Origin: JAAURS01 sp044923475 | Lineage (GTDB): Bacteria; Cyanobacteriota; Cyanobacteriia; Thermosynechococcales; Thermosynechococcaceae | Assembly (NCBI RefSeq): GCF_044923475.1 | Contig: NZ_CP137338.1 | Span: 1,860,001-1,924,000, forward strand | Length of the DNA: 64,000 bases | Direction of reading: 5' to 3' | Part shown: one piece after another, positions 54,104 through 62,642 of the stretch | Layout of the letters: each line of letters starts with the position of its first letter | Position numbering within the stretch: position 1 is the stretch's first letter | Program-made: the position numbers and the translations under genes | The notes under the pieces: model-generated | The model's database searches: none | Seen by the model: only the letters and a program-made list of their open reading frames with translations | What the model was told of the DNA's origin: nothing

Positions 54104-57100
54104 TCAACCTGACCATGAATTTTGGCTTAAATTCAAGAATTCGTCTGTGCGGTTGCAGATTGCGCCCAGAACGGTCAGCGTTTGGCGTTGGGCATCGGTC
54201 AGTCCTTGGGTGTCGCTAATATTCATCCCTGCATAGGGACGCGGAACTTCTAAGCGTTGGAGGGGTTCCCCGGTTGTTAAGTCCCAACATTGAATGGTTT
54301 CATCTTGACTCCCGCTCAGCAAGATATGGGCAGAAACTAAAGCTAAGGACCAGGCCCAATGATCGTGACCGGACAGGGTTTGGAGGCATTGACCTGTCTG
54401 TAAGTCCCATTGTTTAACAGTGCGATCGCCGCTACTGCTGAACAACTGCCGACCATCGGCACTAAAGCGAAGGCAGAGCACCGATTGGGAATGGCCGCTG
54501 AGGGTTTGGAGGCGATCGCCTGTTTCTACATCCCACAGAATAATATTTCCGTCTTCTCCGGCGGTTGCGAGCCACTGGCTATTGGGGCTGAAGGCCACTG
54601 CCCAGACGCGATTGGGGTGGGCGTACCAGGTGTGAACGCATTCGCCGGACTCAGGATGCCAGAGCTTTAGCATTTGCTCGTAGCCGCCGGACGCCAGCCA
54701 TTGCCCGTCGGGGCTAAAGGCAACGGAGAGGGCTGAACCGAGATGGCCTTCTAGGGTATGGGTACAGTGGCCTGTTTTGAGATCCCACAGCTTCACGGTG
54801 CGATCGTAGCTGGCGCTGGCGAGGGTTTTGCTATTGGGATGAAAGGCAACATCCCAGATCCAGCTTTGGTGGCCTTGAAGCGTGAGGCGACATTGGTAGG
54901 TCTCTGGATTCCAGAGTTTAATGGTACGGTCGAGGCTGCCGCTAGCGAGGGTATGACCGTCGGGGCTAAAGGCGATCGCCAGAATCCGGTTTTGATGTCC
55001 CCGCAGGGTTTGGAATGGTTCAAGAGAGGGGCGAATTGGATTTGGCGGAGCGAAAGCGTACCGCTCTCGATCGGTTGGGCCGTTTGACACCTTCGATCCC
55101 CCTAAATCCCCCTTAAAAAGGGGGACTTTGAGTTCTAGTTCCCCCTTTTTAAGGGGGTTAGGGGGATCGAATGCAGAATCTCCAGTTTTGTCTAGAGATT
55201 TATGTGGCTCTAGAGGTGAAGATGGCACTGGCCACAAACGAACGGTTTGATCTTCGTGGGCGCTGGCCAGGAGGGTGCCGTTGGGATGGAGGGCGATCGC
55301 ATAAATGCCGTTGCTGTGGCCCTGAAGCGTATTGGTAGGGTCACCTGTGACAGAATTCCAGAAGCGAGCAGTATGGTCATCGCCGCCGCTGGCGAGGAGA
55401 TTGCCCTTGGGGTGAAACTTAACGCACCAAATCCGGTTGGTATGTTTATTCAGGATTTGAGTACAGATTCCGGTTCGAGCATTCCAGAGACGAACGGTTC
55501 GATCGTAGCTGCCGCTGGCAAGGGTGCGACCTTTAGGGCTAAAAGCCACGCTGAGAACCGGGGCTTGATGACCGGACAGCGTATGCAAGCAAGTGGCCGT
55601 GGCGGTACACCACAGTTTGAGGGTGCCGTCCATGCTGGCGCTGGCGAGTTGGAGTCCATCGGGGCTGAGGGCGATCGCCATGATCCATTGGGTGTGTCCG
55701 GTAAAGACTTTAAGGCAGGTTCCGGTGTGCAGATCCCAGTAGCGAATGCAGTTATCTTCGCCGCCGCTGTAGAAATGCTGGCCGTCGGGGGCAAAGACGG
55801 CCCCCCAAACGCACTTCTCATGACCGAGAAAGGTTTGCATGCAGTTTCCCGTGGACAAGTTCCACTGCTTGACGGTGCCATCGGTACTGCAACTTAGCAA
55901 AGAAAGTCCATCCGGGCTAAAGGTCACATCCGTCACGATGTTGGTATGTCCTTTTAGAATTTTGTGACAGTGACCTGTGGCAGTGTCCCAGAGGCGAATG
56001 GTTTGATCTTGCCCGCAACTGGCCAGCAGCGCGCTATTGGGGCTAAAGGCAACGGCCCAAGTCCAAAAATCGTGCCCGATACATTTTGCGGTGGGGTGCA
56101 TTCCGTTCACCGACCACAGGGCGACGTTGCCGTTGCTGTCGCAGGTGGCAAAGCGGTTGCCGTCGGGGCTAAAGGCAAGGTGAGTGATACCGCCGAAGGT
56201 GTTGGCAAAGCTGCATTGGCGAAAGGTGGCTTGGGTAAAGTTCGTACGGCGCAGGGAAATATCGTGCAGAATGGCTTGGCGCAGGGTCAGACCAGAGAAG
56301 TCTTGGCCTACAAGGTCGGTTTTCAGGTGACGAAACAGGTTCAACAGGTTGCCGCCGCCGTAGCCGATCTGGTGGGTAGGTAGGGTTTGCAGATGTTGGC
56401 GTAGAGTGTGCAATTGTTGGGAGAGGGCGATCGCACTGCCAAAGTGCCCCATCAACCTCGTAGCAAGGGGGTCTAGAATGAGGCGCGTTTGACAATCGCG
56501 GAGGTTGTCTTCGATTTGGGCTTTCACGAGGGCATGGCTCAGGAAGGCTTGGGGGGCGATCGCCTTGATTTCACTACATACTCGCTGAATCAGCTCGTCG
56601 ATGAGACATTCCATGATGACGGGCTGGAGGGTAAAGCGAATGGATTGCCCCTCACCCCCAACCCCTCTCCCATAGGGAGAGGGGGGTAAGAGTTGCTCGT
56701 CGGTTGTTGTGTTGGCTAAGGAATTTTCTTGTTCCTTCTTCCCATAGGAGAGGGTGAGGGTGAGGGCCGCCTTTGCCGTCTCGATGAGAGATCGCCGTTT
56801 CAGCGACTCCAACGCTTCCAGAAGCTTGGATTTGGTCGGCTCCGGCACTAAATCTTCTAACAGTTGGGCGAAGGAGACGGGTTCGGAATTGATGGCTAAC
56901 CAGTAGAGGATGGCTTGTTCTAGGGCTGACAGGCGCTCTAGCTGTTTGACGAGAAGTTTTTGGAGTCCGTTAAAAACCCCGGAACCCTGCTGCAAGAACT
57001 GAGCAATGTTGCCATCGAATAAATCGCGAATGGAAGTAGAGATAATTTTGAGGGCGAGGGGATGGCCTCGGTAGTAGTCGATGAGGCGCTGAAAGTCTTG

Positions 57101-58006
57101 TTCGGTTCCTGAAAGTTCTTTTTGACGGAGGATTTGGGCGCTGGCGGCGGGGTCTAGTCCATTGAGGTAAAGGGTGCGGACGGGGAGGCGATCGCCTTCC
57201 ATCCCATCAATACCTTGTGGTTTCTCGCGACTGGTGATGAGAACGCAACTATTGTGGGCAATTTCTCCGACATACTGAAGCAGTTCGCCATAGTCTTCAT
57301 AGGCGGGTTGAAAGACGCCGCCCAGTTGTTCGCCTTGCAGAAGTACGTCGAAGTTATCCAGAATAATGAGGCAGCGGCTTTGGCGCAGGTATTCGATCAG
57401 TTGTTCGAGTTTACCTGGGGTATTATCCGGCAGAGTTTTCTCAGGGGAGGGTGCCAGAACCTTGAGCAAATTGTTGAGGAGGTCGCCCAGGGGCGGGGCG
57501 GCTTTGAGCGATCGCCAGATCAGCACCTCGAATTCGTCTTGCAGGGTTTGGGCGAAGCGAATGGTAAAGGAGGTTTTGCCCATACCGCCCATGCCTAGGA
57601 TGCTGATGAGCCGACAGCGATTTTCTTTAATCCATGGGGTGAGAGTGGTGAACTCGCGATCGCGTCCAAAAAAGACCGGGACATCGGCAGCAGTGCCCCA
57701 ATCGACGAAGCGCGATGGCGCTATAACGGGAGTCAGAATGGTTGCGCGTTGCCCTCGCTCGCGACGACGCAAAACGGTTTTGAAGTTGCTTTTAGAAACT
57801 TTTTCGTTGAGAGATTGGGACAATTTTCGCCAGAGCTGAAACCCTACATCGCGGATATAGTCGTCATCGTAGCCCGTGGTTTCGGCAATTTGGGTATAGG
57901 TTTGCCCTTCCCAACACCCGCGCACGATCAGTTCTTGGAGATTGCTTAGCCCATCAGTCGTCAGGGCGGCATCTAGCGCCGCTAATGCTTCTTCAACAGA
58001 TTCCAT
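54104..58006 (-). CDS. STAND NTPase with 14 WD40 repeats
   Basis: 1300 residues. An N-terminal HTH domain of the vWA-MoxR-associated type (EALAALDAALTTDGLSNLQELI to FQLWRKLSQ, about 4-68) precedes a NACHT/NB-ARC-type ATPase with Walker A GMGGMGKTSF (near 139) and Walker B CLIILDNFDVLL. A helical region follows, then 14 WD40 repeats (two seven-blade propellers). Such proteins belong to signalling and conflict networks in which the WD40 sensor triggers oligomerisation. No separate effector domain is seen, so an adjacent or distant effector is required. Two repeat-derived insertions break the usual architecture in frame. The STAND-Uma2 order is kept on one strand. Confidence 0.9.
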   Translation of the reverse strand: MESVEEALAALDAALTTDGLSNLQELIVRGCWEGQTYTQIAETTGYDDDYIRDVGFQLWRKLSQSLNEKVSKSNFKTVLRRRERGQRATILTPVIAPSRFVDWGTAADVPVFFGRDREFTTLTPWIKENRCRLISILGMGGMGKTSFTIRFAQTLQDEFEVLIWRSLKAAPPLGDLLNNLLKVLAPSPEKTLPDNTPGKLEQLIEYLRQSRCLIILDNFDVLLQGEQLGGVFQPAYEDYGELLQYVGEIAHNSCVLITSREKPQGIDGMEGDRLPVRTLYLNGLDPAASAQILRQKELSGTEQDFQRLIDYYRGHPLALKIISTSIRDLFDGNIAQFLQQGSGVFNGLQKLLVKQLERLSALEQAILYWLAINSEPVSFAQLLEDLVPEPTKSKLLEALESLKRRSLIETAKAALTLTLSYGKKEQENSLANTTTDEQLLPPSPYGRGVGGEGQSIRFTLQPVIMECLIDELIQRVCSEIKAIAPQAFLSHALVKAQIEDNLRDCQTRLILDPLATRLMGHFGSAIALSQQLHTLRQHLQTLPTHQIGYGGGNLLNLFRHLKTDLVGQDFSGLTLRQAILHDISLRRTNFTQATFRQCSFANTFGGITHLAFSPDGNRFATCDSNGNVALWSVNGMHPTAKCIGHDFWTWAVAFSPNSALLASCGQDQTIRLWDTATGHCHKILKGHTNIVTDVTFSPDGLSLLSCSTDGTVKQWNLSTGNCMQTFLGHEKCVWGAVFAPDGQHFYSGGEDNCIRYWDLHTGTCLKVFTGHTQWIMAIALSPDGLQLASASMDGTLKLWCTATATCLHTLSGHQAPVLSVAFSPKGRTLASGSYDRTVRLWNARTGICTQILNKHTNRIWCVKFHPKGNLLASGGDDHTARFWNSVTGDPTNTLQGHSNGIYAIALHPNGTLLASAHEDQTVRLWPVPSSPLEPHKSLDKTGDSAFDPPNPLKKGELELKVPLFKGDLGGSKVSNGPTDRERYAFAPPNPIRPSLEPFQTLRGHQNRILAIAFSPDGHTLASGSLDRTIKLWNPETYQCRLTLQGHQSWIWDVAFHPNSKTLASASYDRTVKLWDLKTGHCTHTLEGHLGSALSVAFSPDGQWLASGGYEQMLKLWHPESGECVHTWYAHPNRVWAVAFSPNSQWLATAGEDGNIILWDVETGDRLQTLSGHSQSVLCLRFSADGRQLFSSSGDRTVKQWDLQTGQCLQTLSGHDHWAWSLALVSAHILLSGSQDETIQCWDLTTGEPLQRLEVPRPYAGMNISDTQGLTDAQRQTLTVLGAICNRTDEFLNLSQNSWSG
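55092..55171. repeat. 80-bp palindromic repeat inside the STAND gene
   Basis: The arms TTCGATCCCCCTAAATCCCC and their complement (ending GGGGGATCGAA) form a near-perfect palindrome, nested with CCCCCTTAAAAAGGGGG. This G/C-rich family is a common dispersed palindrome in cyanobacteria. It is read in frame as DPPNPLKKGELELKVPLFKG and lies exactly between WD40 repeats 8 and 9. Confidence 0.85.
56647..56767. repeat. MITE-like 121-bp repeat inside the STAND gene
   Basis: The left end GCCCCTCACCCCCAACCCCT and the right end GGAGAGGGTGAGGGTGAGGGC are imperfect inverted repeats, a pattern often seen between cyanobacterial genes. Here it is in frame and encodes about 40 residues (LTLSYGKKEQENSL to PPSPYGRGVGGEG) in the helical region before the WD40 part. 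Confidence 0.8.
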
Positions 58007-58294
58007 TAGCTATCCCCCAGCCCAAAGGTGTCCAATCCCGTCATCCCCTAAAACAATCTCTAGACAAGGATTTATGCATTCAGCCACCCAATCTAACCTC
58101 TCTTAATGGAAAAGACCAGATTTTTCATGATTTTTCCCCACAGACCCATTATTGAGAAGGATCTAGTCTGTCTATGGATAAACAAATTACCGTTTAGGGC
58201 TTACCCCCCGCCTTCACGGTCAAGCACGTCCACCAATCCCAAGAGTCAAACATAAGGCTTTCTCGATGCGGTCTTATGTTTGGCTTCTCTAGAA
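57656..58294. repeat. Direct repeat, copy A: STAND gene 5' end and leader
   Basis: This 639-base stretch (first about 115 codons of the STAND gene and all of its leader) recurs in degenerate form at 61695-62326 in the same orientation. Long identical blocks include GGTTTCGGCAATTTGGGTAT and CCAGATTTTTCATGATTTTT. The leader holds two hairpins: ACAGAC/GTCTGT (58140-58145/58166-58171) and ACATAAG/CTTATGT. Confidence 0.88.
58248..58281 (-). terminator. Hairpin after the Uma2 gene
   Basis: AAACATAAG and CTTATGTTT are perfect 9-base arms around 16 bases, 30 bases beyond the Uma2 stop on the minus strand. No long T-run follows, so it may instead be a leader structure of the STAND gene; in the downstream copy both arms have changed together (ATATAAG/CTTATAT). 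Confidence 0.45.
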
Positions 58295-58310
58295 GGCAAG
58301 TCGATCTTTT

Positions 58311-59033
58311 TTATTCTGGTAGGCGATTGGGGTCGATACCTTGCGATCGCAGATAATCCTCCAACTGCGCGGCCCGATGTTCGGCTTTTTCCCGTGCTTT
58401 GCTTTCTTGTTCGACGGCGCTTAAGTGGCGATCGCCTTGGGCATTGAACCAAGTTAAAACTTCTCGCTGCCAACCTGCTATCTCTGTCTGATGGCGACCG
58501 ATGCCCAATCCGACTTCAGGCATCCAGTAGGGTTCGCCAATTTGCAGTCGATACTGGCCGGATTCTAGTTTGTAGACTTCAAAGGGCTGATGGCGATCGC
58601 GTTGCCAGTACACAGGGTTGTAGATGACGTAGTAAAGAACCCCTAGCTTTGCGTAGATGTCCATTTTTTCATCATATTCACCGCCAGTCGTTTGCGAGAC
58701 GACCTCTAAGGTCAAAATAGGGGCTATGTCATTTTCTTCCCATACGGCGTAGCTGGATCTTCCCTGGCCCTGGTGGCTGGCCTTAATCCGCTCAACGCCC
58801 AAGCTTAAAAAGGCATCGGGAACAACGGGAACTCTGGCGTTAATACCCGTCGTGTGGTACACCGCCATATCCACTCCAAAGAACCAGTCTGTCCGCTCTG
58901 ACCACAGGCTATTCAATAGGAATAACAGCAGATTGGGCAGCAGGTTTTGATCTTCGTTATCCACAGGTATATCGTCGGAGCAGGGTAGCTCACTAGTGCT
59001 GGGAAGGACTGAGCGGAGCGGTTGGGAGATCAC
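58311..59033 (-). CDS. Uma2 family endonuclease-like protein (DUF820)
   Basis: 240 residues from a GTG. The PD-(D/E)XK Uma2 fold is shown by VVPDAFLSLGVE (Asp), PILTLEVVSQTTGGEYDEKMDIYAKLGVLYYVIYNP (E-x-V core, then the catalytic K/Y region) and a later glutamine- and alanine-rich helix (VEQESKAREKAEHRAAQLEDYLRSQGI, a typical C-terminal coil). Cyanobacteria carry dozens of Uma2 genes. Their role is unproven. It is upstream of the STAND gene on the same strand. Confidence 0.88.
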   Translation of the reverse strand: MISQPLRSVLPSTSELPCSDDIPVDNEDQNLLPNLLLFLLNSLWSERTDWFFGVDMAVYHTTGINARVPVVPDAFLSLGVERIKASHQGQGRSSYAVWEENDIAPILTLEVVSQTTGGEYDEKMDIYAKLGVLYYVIYNPVYWQRDRHQPFEVYKLESGQYRLQIGEPYWMPEVGLGIGRHQTEIAGWQREVLTWFNAQGDRHLSAVEQESKAREKAEHRAAQLEDYLRSQGIDPNRLPE

Positions 59034-59195
59034 GAGCGGAGCCTTGAAGAACTCTACTTGCTCATTATATTAGCCTGCCGAAAAAGTAGCGCTGAAGCAA
59101 TGACTTCGTGGTTGCACTCTGAGTATCGGTGACTCGGACTCCAAGACATTAATCATGATATGGGATGATAAAGGTTTTCTCTGACCCCATGTAGC

Positions 59196-60089
59196 ATGAC
59201 CAAAAATAGCTCAGACCAGTTTTCTAAGCAGTTCCTAGAAGAAATACTCGCACCCTTTGGAACTGTTGAAACAAGCTATGAGGTAGCGGGTGAACCCCAA
59301 TGGGTGGATCTTTATTTTATCCCTACTAACCCACCTGCAATACAAGAACTGGGACTGCTAGGACGAATGGCTCAAACTGCTTGTCTGATTGAGCCATTCC
59401 GCAATCAGCCTACTCCTTCGGAAGTCCGTAGCTGTCTGCGCAAGCTCTACCAAGTCCATGGAAACTATCAACGCAAAGCTAGACGAGAACGACAATCTAT
59501 TCAAGACACTGACCTGCCCCAGCTTTGGATTCTGGCCTCATCTGCTTCTGAGACACTGCTGAATGGTTTTGGGGGTTCTTTTAGTGCAGATTGGGAGACG
59601 GGAGTCTATTTTATGCATCCTCTGTTAAAAGTCGCTATTGTTGCTATCAATCAGCTTCCCCGGACTGAAGAAACGCTATTTTTGCGGTTACTGGGCAAGG
59701 GTCAAATCCAAAAGCAGGCTGTGGACGAGGTTATTGCTTTTGATGCAAAAGAACCGAAACGGACGGCTATACTAAAGTTATTATCCAACTGGAAAATCAG
59801 TCTTGAGATGACAAATCAAGCCGCAGCAGATGAGGAGCTAATGATGGTTTTATCGCAAGCTTATCTGGAATGGGAGCAACAAACGGAGCAACGGGGACGT
59901 CAAGAGGGTGCTCTTGGAGAAGCTCAAGCCCTTATACTACGACAATTAACACGCCGTATTGGTCAAGTATCCTCAACAATGCGATCGCAGGTTGAATCTT
60001 TGTCTTTACCTCAACTTGAATCTTTGGGCGAAGCATTACTCGATTTTTCTAGTTCGACTGATTTAGACCAGTGGCTGAAATCGCATTGA
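59196..60089 (+). CDS. DUF4351 protein, same N-terminal family as the gene at 27689
   Basis: 297 residues. The N-terminal domain (SKQFLEEILAPFGTVETSYEV, PQWVDLYFIPTNP, LGLLGRMAQTACLIEPF) pairs with the protein at 27689. The linker (QQTEQRGRQEGALGEAQ) is shorter and less repetitive. The DUF4351 tail (SLPQLESLGEALLDFSSSTD) is almost the same, in DNA as well, as the tail of the Rpn gene at 8533. Function unknown. Confidence 0.8.
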   Translation: MTKNSSDQFSKQFLEEILAPFGTVETSYEVAGEPQWVDLYFIPTNPPAIQELGLLGRMAQTACLIEPFRNQPTPSEVRSCLRKLYQVHGNYQRKARRERQSIQDTDLPQLWILASSASETLLNGFGGSFSADWETGVYFMHPLLKVAIVAINQLPRTEETLFLRLLGKGQIQKQAVDEVIAFDAKEPKRTAILKLLSNWKISLEMTNQAAADEELMMVLSQAYLEWEQQTEQRGRQEGALGEAQALILRQLTRRIGQVSSTMRSQVESLSLPQLESLGEALLDFSSSTDLDQWLKSH

Positions 60090-60172
60090 TAACCTAAGCG
60101 CGATCGCCCCGTAGTCTTCCAATCCATAAGCGATCACCACCGTCAGCCAAGCCATCCCAAACGGCTTTATGA

Positions 60173-60286
60173 TTGGGCTGTTCTTTGGGCGATCGCATGT
60201 GTTTGGCTTTGGCACTTCAGCTTAATTTGCCAGCACTGACGGCAGATAAAGCTTGGAGCAAGAAATCTAAGTCATCCCCACGCTAA
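60173..60286 (+). pseudogene. VapC (PIN toxin) C-terminal remnant
   Basis: The frame SLGDRMCLALALQLNLPALTADKAWSK is the end of a PIN-domain toxin, including the D-R-x-C-L-A-L and ADKAW motifs. Upstream is a stop and no start. A second, similar remnant lies at 61222-61332, giving an 85-base direct repeat. Confidence 0.7.
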
Positions 60287-60338
60287 AGCTCTGTCTCTTT
60301 AGCCTTGGCTAGAAACCCTTCAATGCTAAAATTCTTCA

Positions 60339-61205
60339 ATGGCGTTTGATTCTACCTGTAAGTTCCTCGCTGAAAGCTTTCCCAGCGATTTTGCCACTTG
60401 GTTGCTTGGCAAGCCCATTGTTTTTTCTAAGCTCAGCCCTTCGGAACTCTCCCTTGAACCCATTCGGGCAGACGCTTTGATTCTGTTCGATTCCGATGAT
60501 CTCATTCTCCACATTGAGTTCCAAACTGAGCCTGACCCTGATATGCCTTTCCGGCTGGCAGATTATCGCCTCAGGATTTTTAGACGATTTCCTGGAAAAC
60601 AAGTCCGGCAGATCGTCATTTATTTGAACCCCACCACTTCTGAACTGGTTTACCAGACTGCTTTTGCCATTCCTGGTACTCGGCATGAATTTGAGGTCAT
60701 TCGCCTCTGGGAGCAGCCCACGGATATTTTTTTTGAGGCTCTGGGGTTGCTGCCTTTGGCTGTTTTATCCAATACTCAAGATAAGAACGATATCCTACGG
60801 CAGGTTGCTTCACGAATTGACGCGATTCCTGAATTGAGAACTCAGGCTAACCTCGCGGCCTCTGCGAGTCTTCTGGCTGGGCTAGTATTGAAGAAAGATT
60901 TCATTCATCAGGTGCTTCGGAGAGAAATCATGCAGCAATCCGTGATCTATCAAGAGTGGCGAGAAGAGTTTTTGCAAGAAGGCAAGCTTGAAGGCAAACG
61001 GGAGGGCAAACTTGAGGGCAAGCTTGAAGAGGCTTTTTCGCTGGTTTGTCGGCAACTCTCGCGGCGCATTGGCAACATTTCTCCTGAATTAAGCGCTCAG
61101 GTACAGGCTTTACCTCTCACGCAGATCGAAGCGTTGGGTGAGGCTCTCCTGGATTTCTCAAGCCCTAATGATTTGACAAGCTGGCTTCACAATAATCAGG
61201 GCTAA
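60339..61205 (+). CDS. Rpn-like PD-(D/E)XK protein with DUF4351 tail
   Basis: 288 residues. The N-terminal domain has the nuclease-like core: RADALILFDSDDLILHIEFQTEP (Asp, then E-x-Q), followed by MPFRLADYRLRIFRRFPGKQVRQIVIYL. It differs from both the Rpn gene at 8533 and the pair at 27689/59196. The linker is a (E/K)G repeat (EGKLEGKREGKLEGKLEEA). The DUF4351 tail is complete (SLVCRQLSRRIGNISPELSAQV to LDFSSPNDL). Role in recombination or defence is only inferred from the family. Confidence 0.82.
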   Translation: MAFDSTCKFLAESFPSDFATWLLGKPIVFSKLSPSELSLEPIRADALILFDSDDLILHIEFQTEPDPDMPFRLADYRLRIFRRFPGKQVRQIVIYLNPTTSELVYQTAFAIPGTRHEFEVIRLWEQPTDIFFEALGLLPLAVLSNTQDKNDILRQVASRIDAIPELRTQANLAASASLLAGLVLKKDFIHQVLRREIMQQSVIYQEWREEFLQEGKLEGKREGKLEGKLEEAFSLVCRQLSRRIGNISPELSAQVQALPLTQIEALGEALLDFSSPNDLTSWLHNNQG

Positions 61206-61221
61206 AACGGTTGCCCTGTGG

Positions 61222-61332
61222 AGCTGTTCTTTGGGCGATCGCACGTACTTAGCTTTGGCGCTTCAGCTTAATTTGCCAGCGTTGACGGCAGATAAGGCTT
61301 GGAGCAAGGTGAATGCTGGTGTTGTGGCGTAA
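61222..61332 (+). pseudogene. VapC (PIN toxin) C-terminal remnant, second copy
   Basis: SLGDRTYLALALQLNLPALTADKAWSKVNAGVVA and stop. It is homologous to 60173-60286 and also lacks a start and N-terminal half. The following DNA carries an antitoxin remnant. Confidence 0.7.
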
Positions 61333-61386
61333 CTGGTTCGTTAGCCATATGGCATGATGTACGGTAGAGGCGATTTTAGAAGCATC

Positions 61387-61603
61387 ATGACAACCTAATC
61401 AACAGATCCGCCAACAAGTCGAGAATTTAACGCCGGATGAGCAGATTCTTTTGTTAGGGGAGTTAGCTTCAATAGTAGGTCATCGCATCCGTCCAAATCC
61501 TAAGCACAGCATTATAGATCTGGAAGGGTTAGGCAAGGAAATTTGGCAAGGCGTGGACGCTCAGGTCTATGTTGATGGGGAACGGTCTTCATGGAAGGGG
61601 TAG
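61387..61603 (+). pseudogene. VapB-like antitoxin with a frameshift after codon 3
   Basis: After ATG ACA ACC one extra T gives an immediate TAA; skipping it restores NQQIRQQVENLTPDEQILLLGELASI to IRPNPKHSIIDLEGLGKEIW and ERSSWKG with the stop at 61601. This is a VapB-type antitoxin of cyanobacteria. The toxin that should follow is missing: the DNA after it is unrelated until the STAND-derived copy begins at 61695. Confidence 0.75.
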
Positions 61604-61694
61604 GTCAGCAGAAAACATTGAACTGGCTTAGCAATATCGCGATATTCTGCTGAGTCAAGAAAATCTATGGAAGCATTTCTCATGCCGATAAAAT

Positions 61695-62043
61695 GATCGC
61701 TTCTAAAAAAGAGCGGGACATCGGGAGCTGTGCCCCAATTGGCTAAGCGCGATGGTGCTGAAGCGGGAGCTAAAGCTGTAGCGTGCTGCCGTTGGGCACG
61801 ACGACGCAACACGGTTTTGAAGTTGCGTTTAGAAACTTCTTCGTTGAGGGTTTGGGGCAATCTTCGCCAGAGCTGAAACCCTACATCGCTGGCTTAGTGG
61901 TCATCATAGCGTGTGGTTTCGGCAATTTGGGTATAGGTTTGTCTTTCCCAATATCCGCGTGCGATCGGTTCTTGAAGATTACTTAGCCCATCGGACATTA
62001 GGACGGCACCTAGCGCCACTAATGTTTCTTCAACGGATTTCAT
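61695..62043 (-). pseudogene. Degenerate copy of the STAND gene 5' end
   Basis: The minus strand from the ATG at 62043 reads about 115 codons parallel to the start of the 1300-residue gene. A TAA at 61896-61894 (after YDDH) interrupts the frame; beyond it DVGFQLWRRLPQTLNEEVSKRNFKTVLRRR continues. The match stops abruptly at about 61695, before the ATPase domain. Upstream the leader is also copied, to 62326. Confidence 0.88.
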
Positions 62044-62326
62044 TCATTCTCCCCCAGCCCAAGGGTGTCCAACCCCGCCAGCCCCTAAAACAATTGGGAG
62101 ACAAGGGTTTATGCATTCAGCTACCAAATCTAAGCTCTCTTCATGGAAATGACCAGATTTTTCATGATTTTTTCCCACAGACTCTTCTATTGGAGAGGCT
62201 TTAGTCTGTCTATAGATAAACAATTAACTGTTTAAGACCTACCCCCGCCTTGTCAAGCACGTCCACCAATCCTAATAGTCAGATATAAGGTTTTCTTGAT
62301 AAGGTCTTATATTTAGCTTTTCTAAA
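61695..62326. repeat. Direct repeat, copy B
   Basis: Copy of 57656-58294 in the same orientation, about 4 kb downstream, with many substitutions and small gaps. It carries both leader hairpins: ACAGAC/GTCTGT (62177-62182/62204-62209) and ATATAAG/CTTATAT (near 62283-62314). Confidence 0.85.
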
Positions 62327-62642
62327 ACGGTTGAAATATCACTTAAGAATGATGATGAACATAAGTTTACCCTCTTTACTTTTCCATGGCGGCAGGTTGT
62401 AAAACTAGCTATGAATGTACTGAGTCACAAAAGAAGTTGTCTCTGAGCGAAATAGGCAAATCCCAAAGCAAGATGTGCAAAGGCAACATAGCGAGGAATA
62501 ATATCTTCCAGTGACAACCCAGGAATCGCCTGGAATATTTATTTTAAAGTAATTTTTAGAATTAATAACTCTAAAAAATAAAGAACTATTTAAGCTAAAG
62601 CTACGAAAATATTTCTATGTTCTAATACTTAGGTCATATTCC
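62327..62642. other. AT-rich transition region
   Basis: About 315 bases before the last gene. It becomes steadily AT-rich. A 36-codon minus-strand fragment (62426-62536; LEDIIPRYVAFAHLALGF) could be the end of a lost gene, possibly a transposase, but I cannot name it. No terminator or promoter is clear. Confidence 0.4.

Noticed and set aside
60976..61032. Tandem repeat in the gene at 60339
   Set aside because: It is the coding EGK linker typical of the family and not a separate repeat element.
62426..62536. 36-codon fragment on the minus strand, possibly the end of a transposase
   Set aside because: Too short to identify; a stop precedes it and no inverted repeats are visible.
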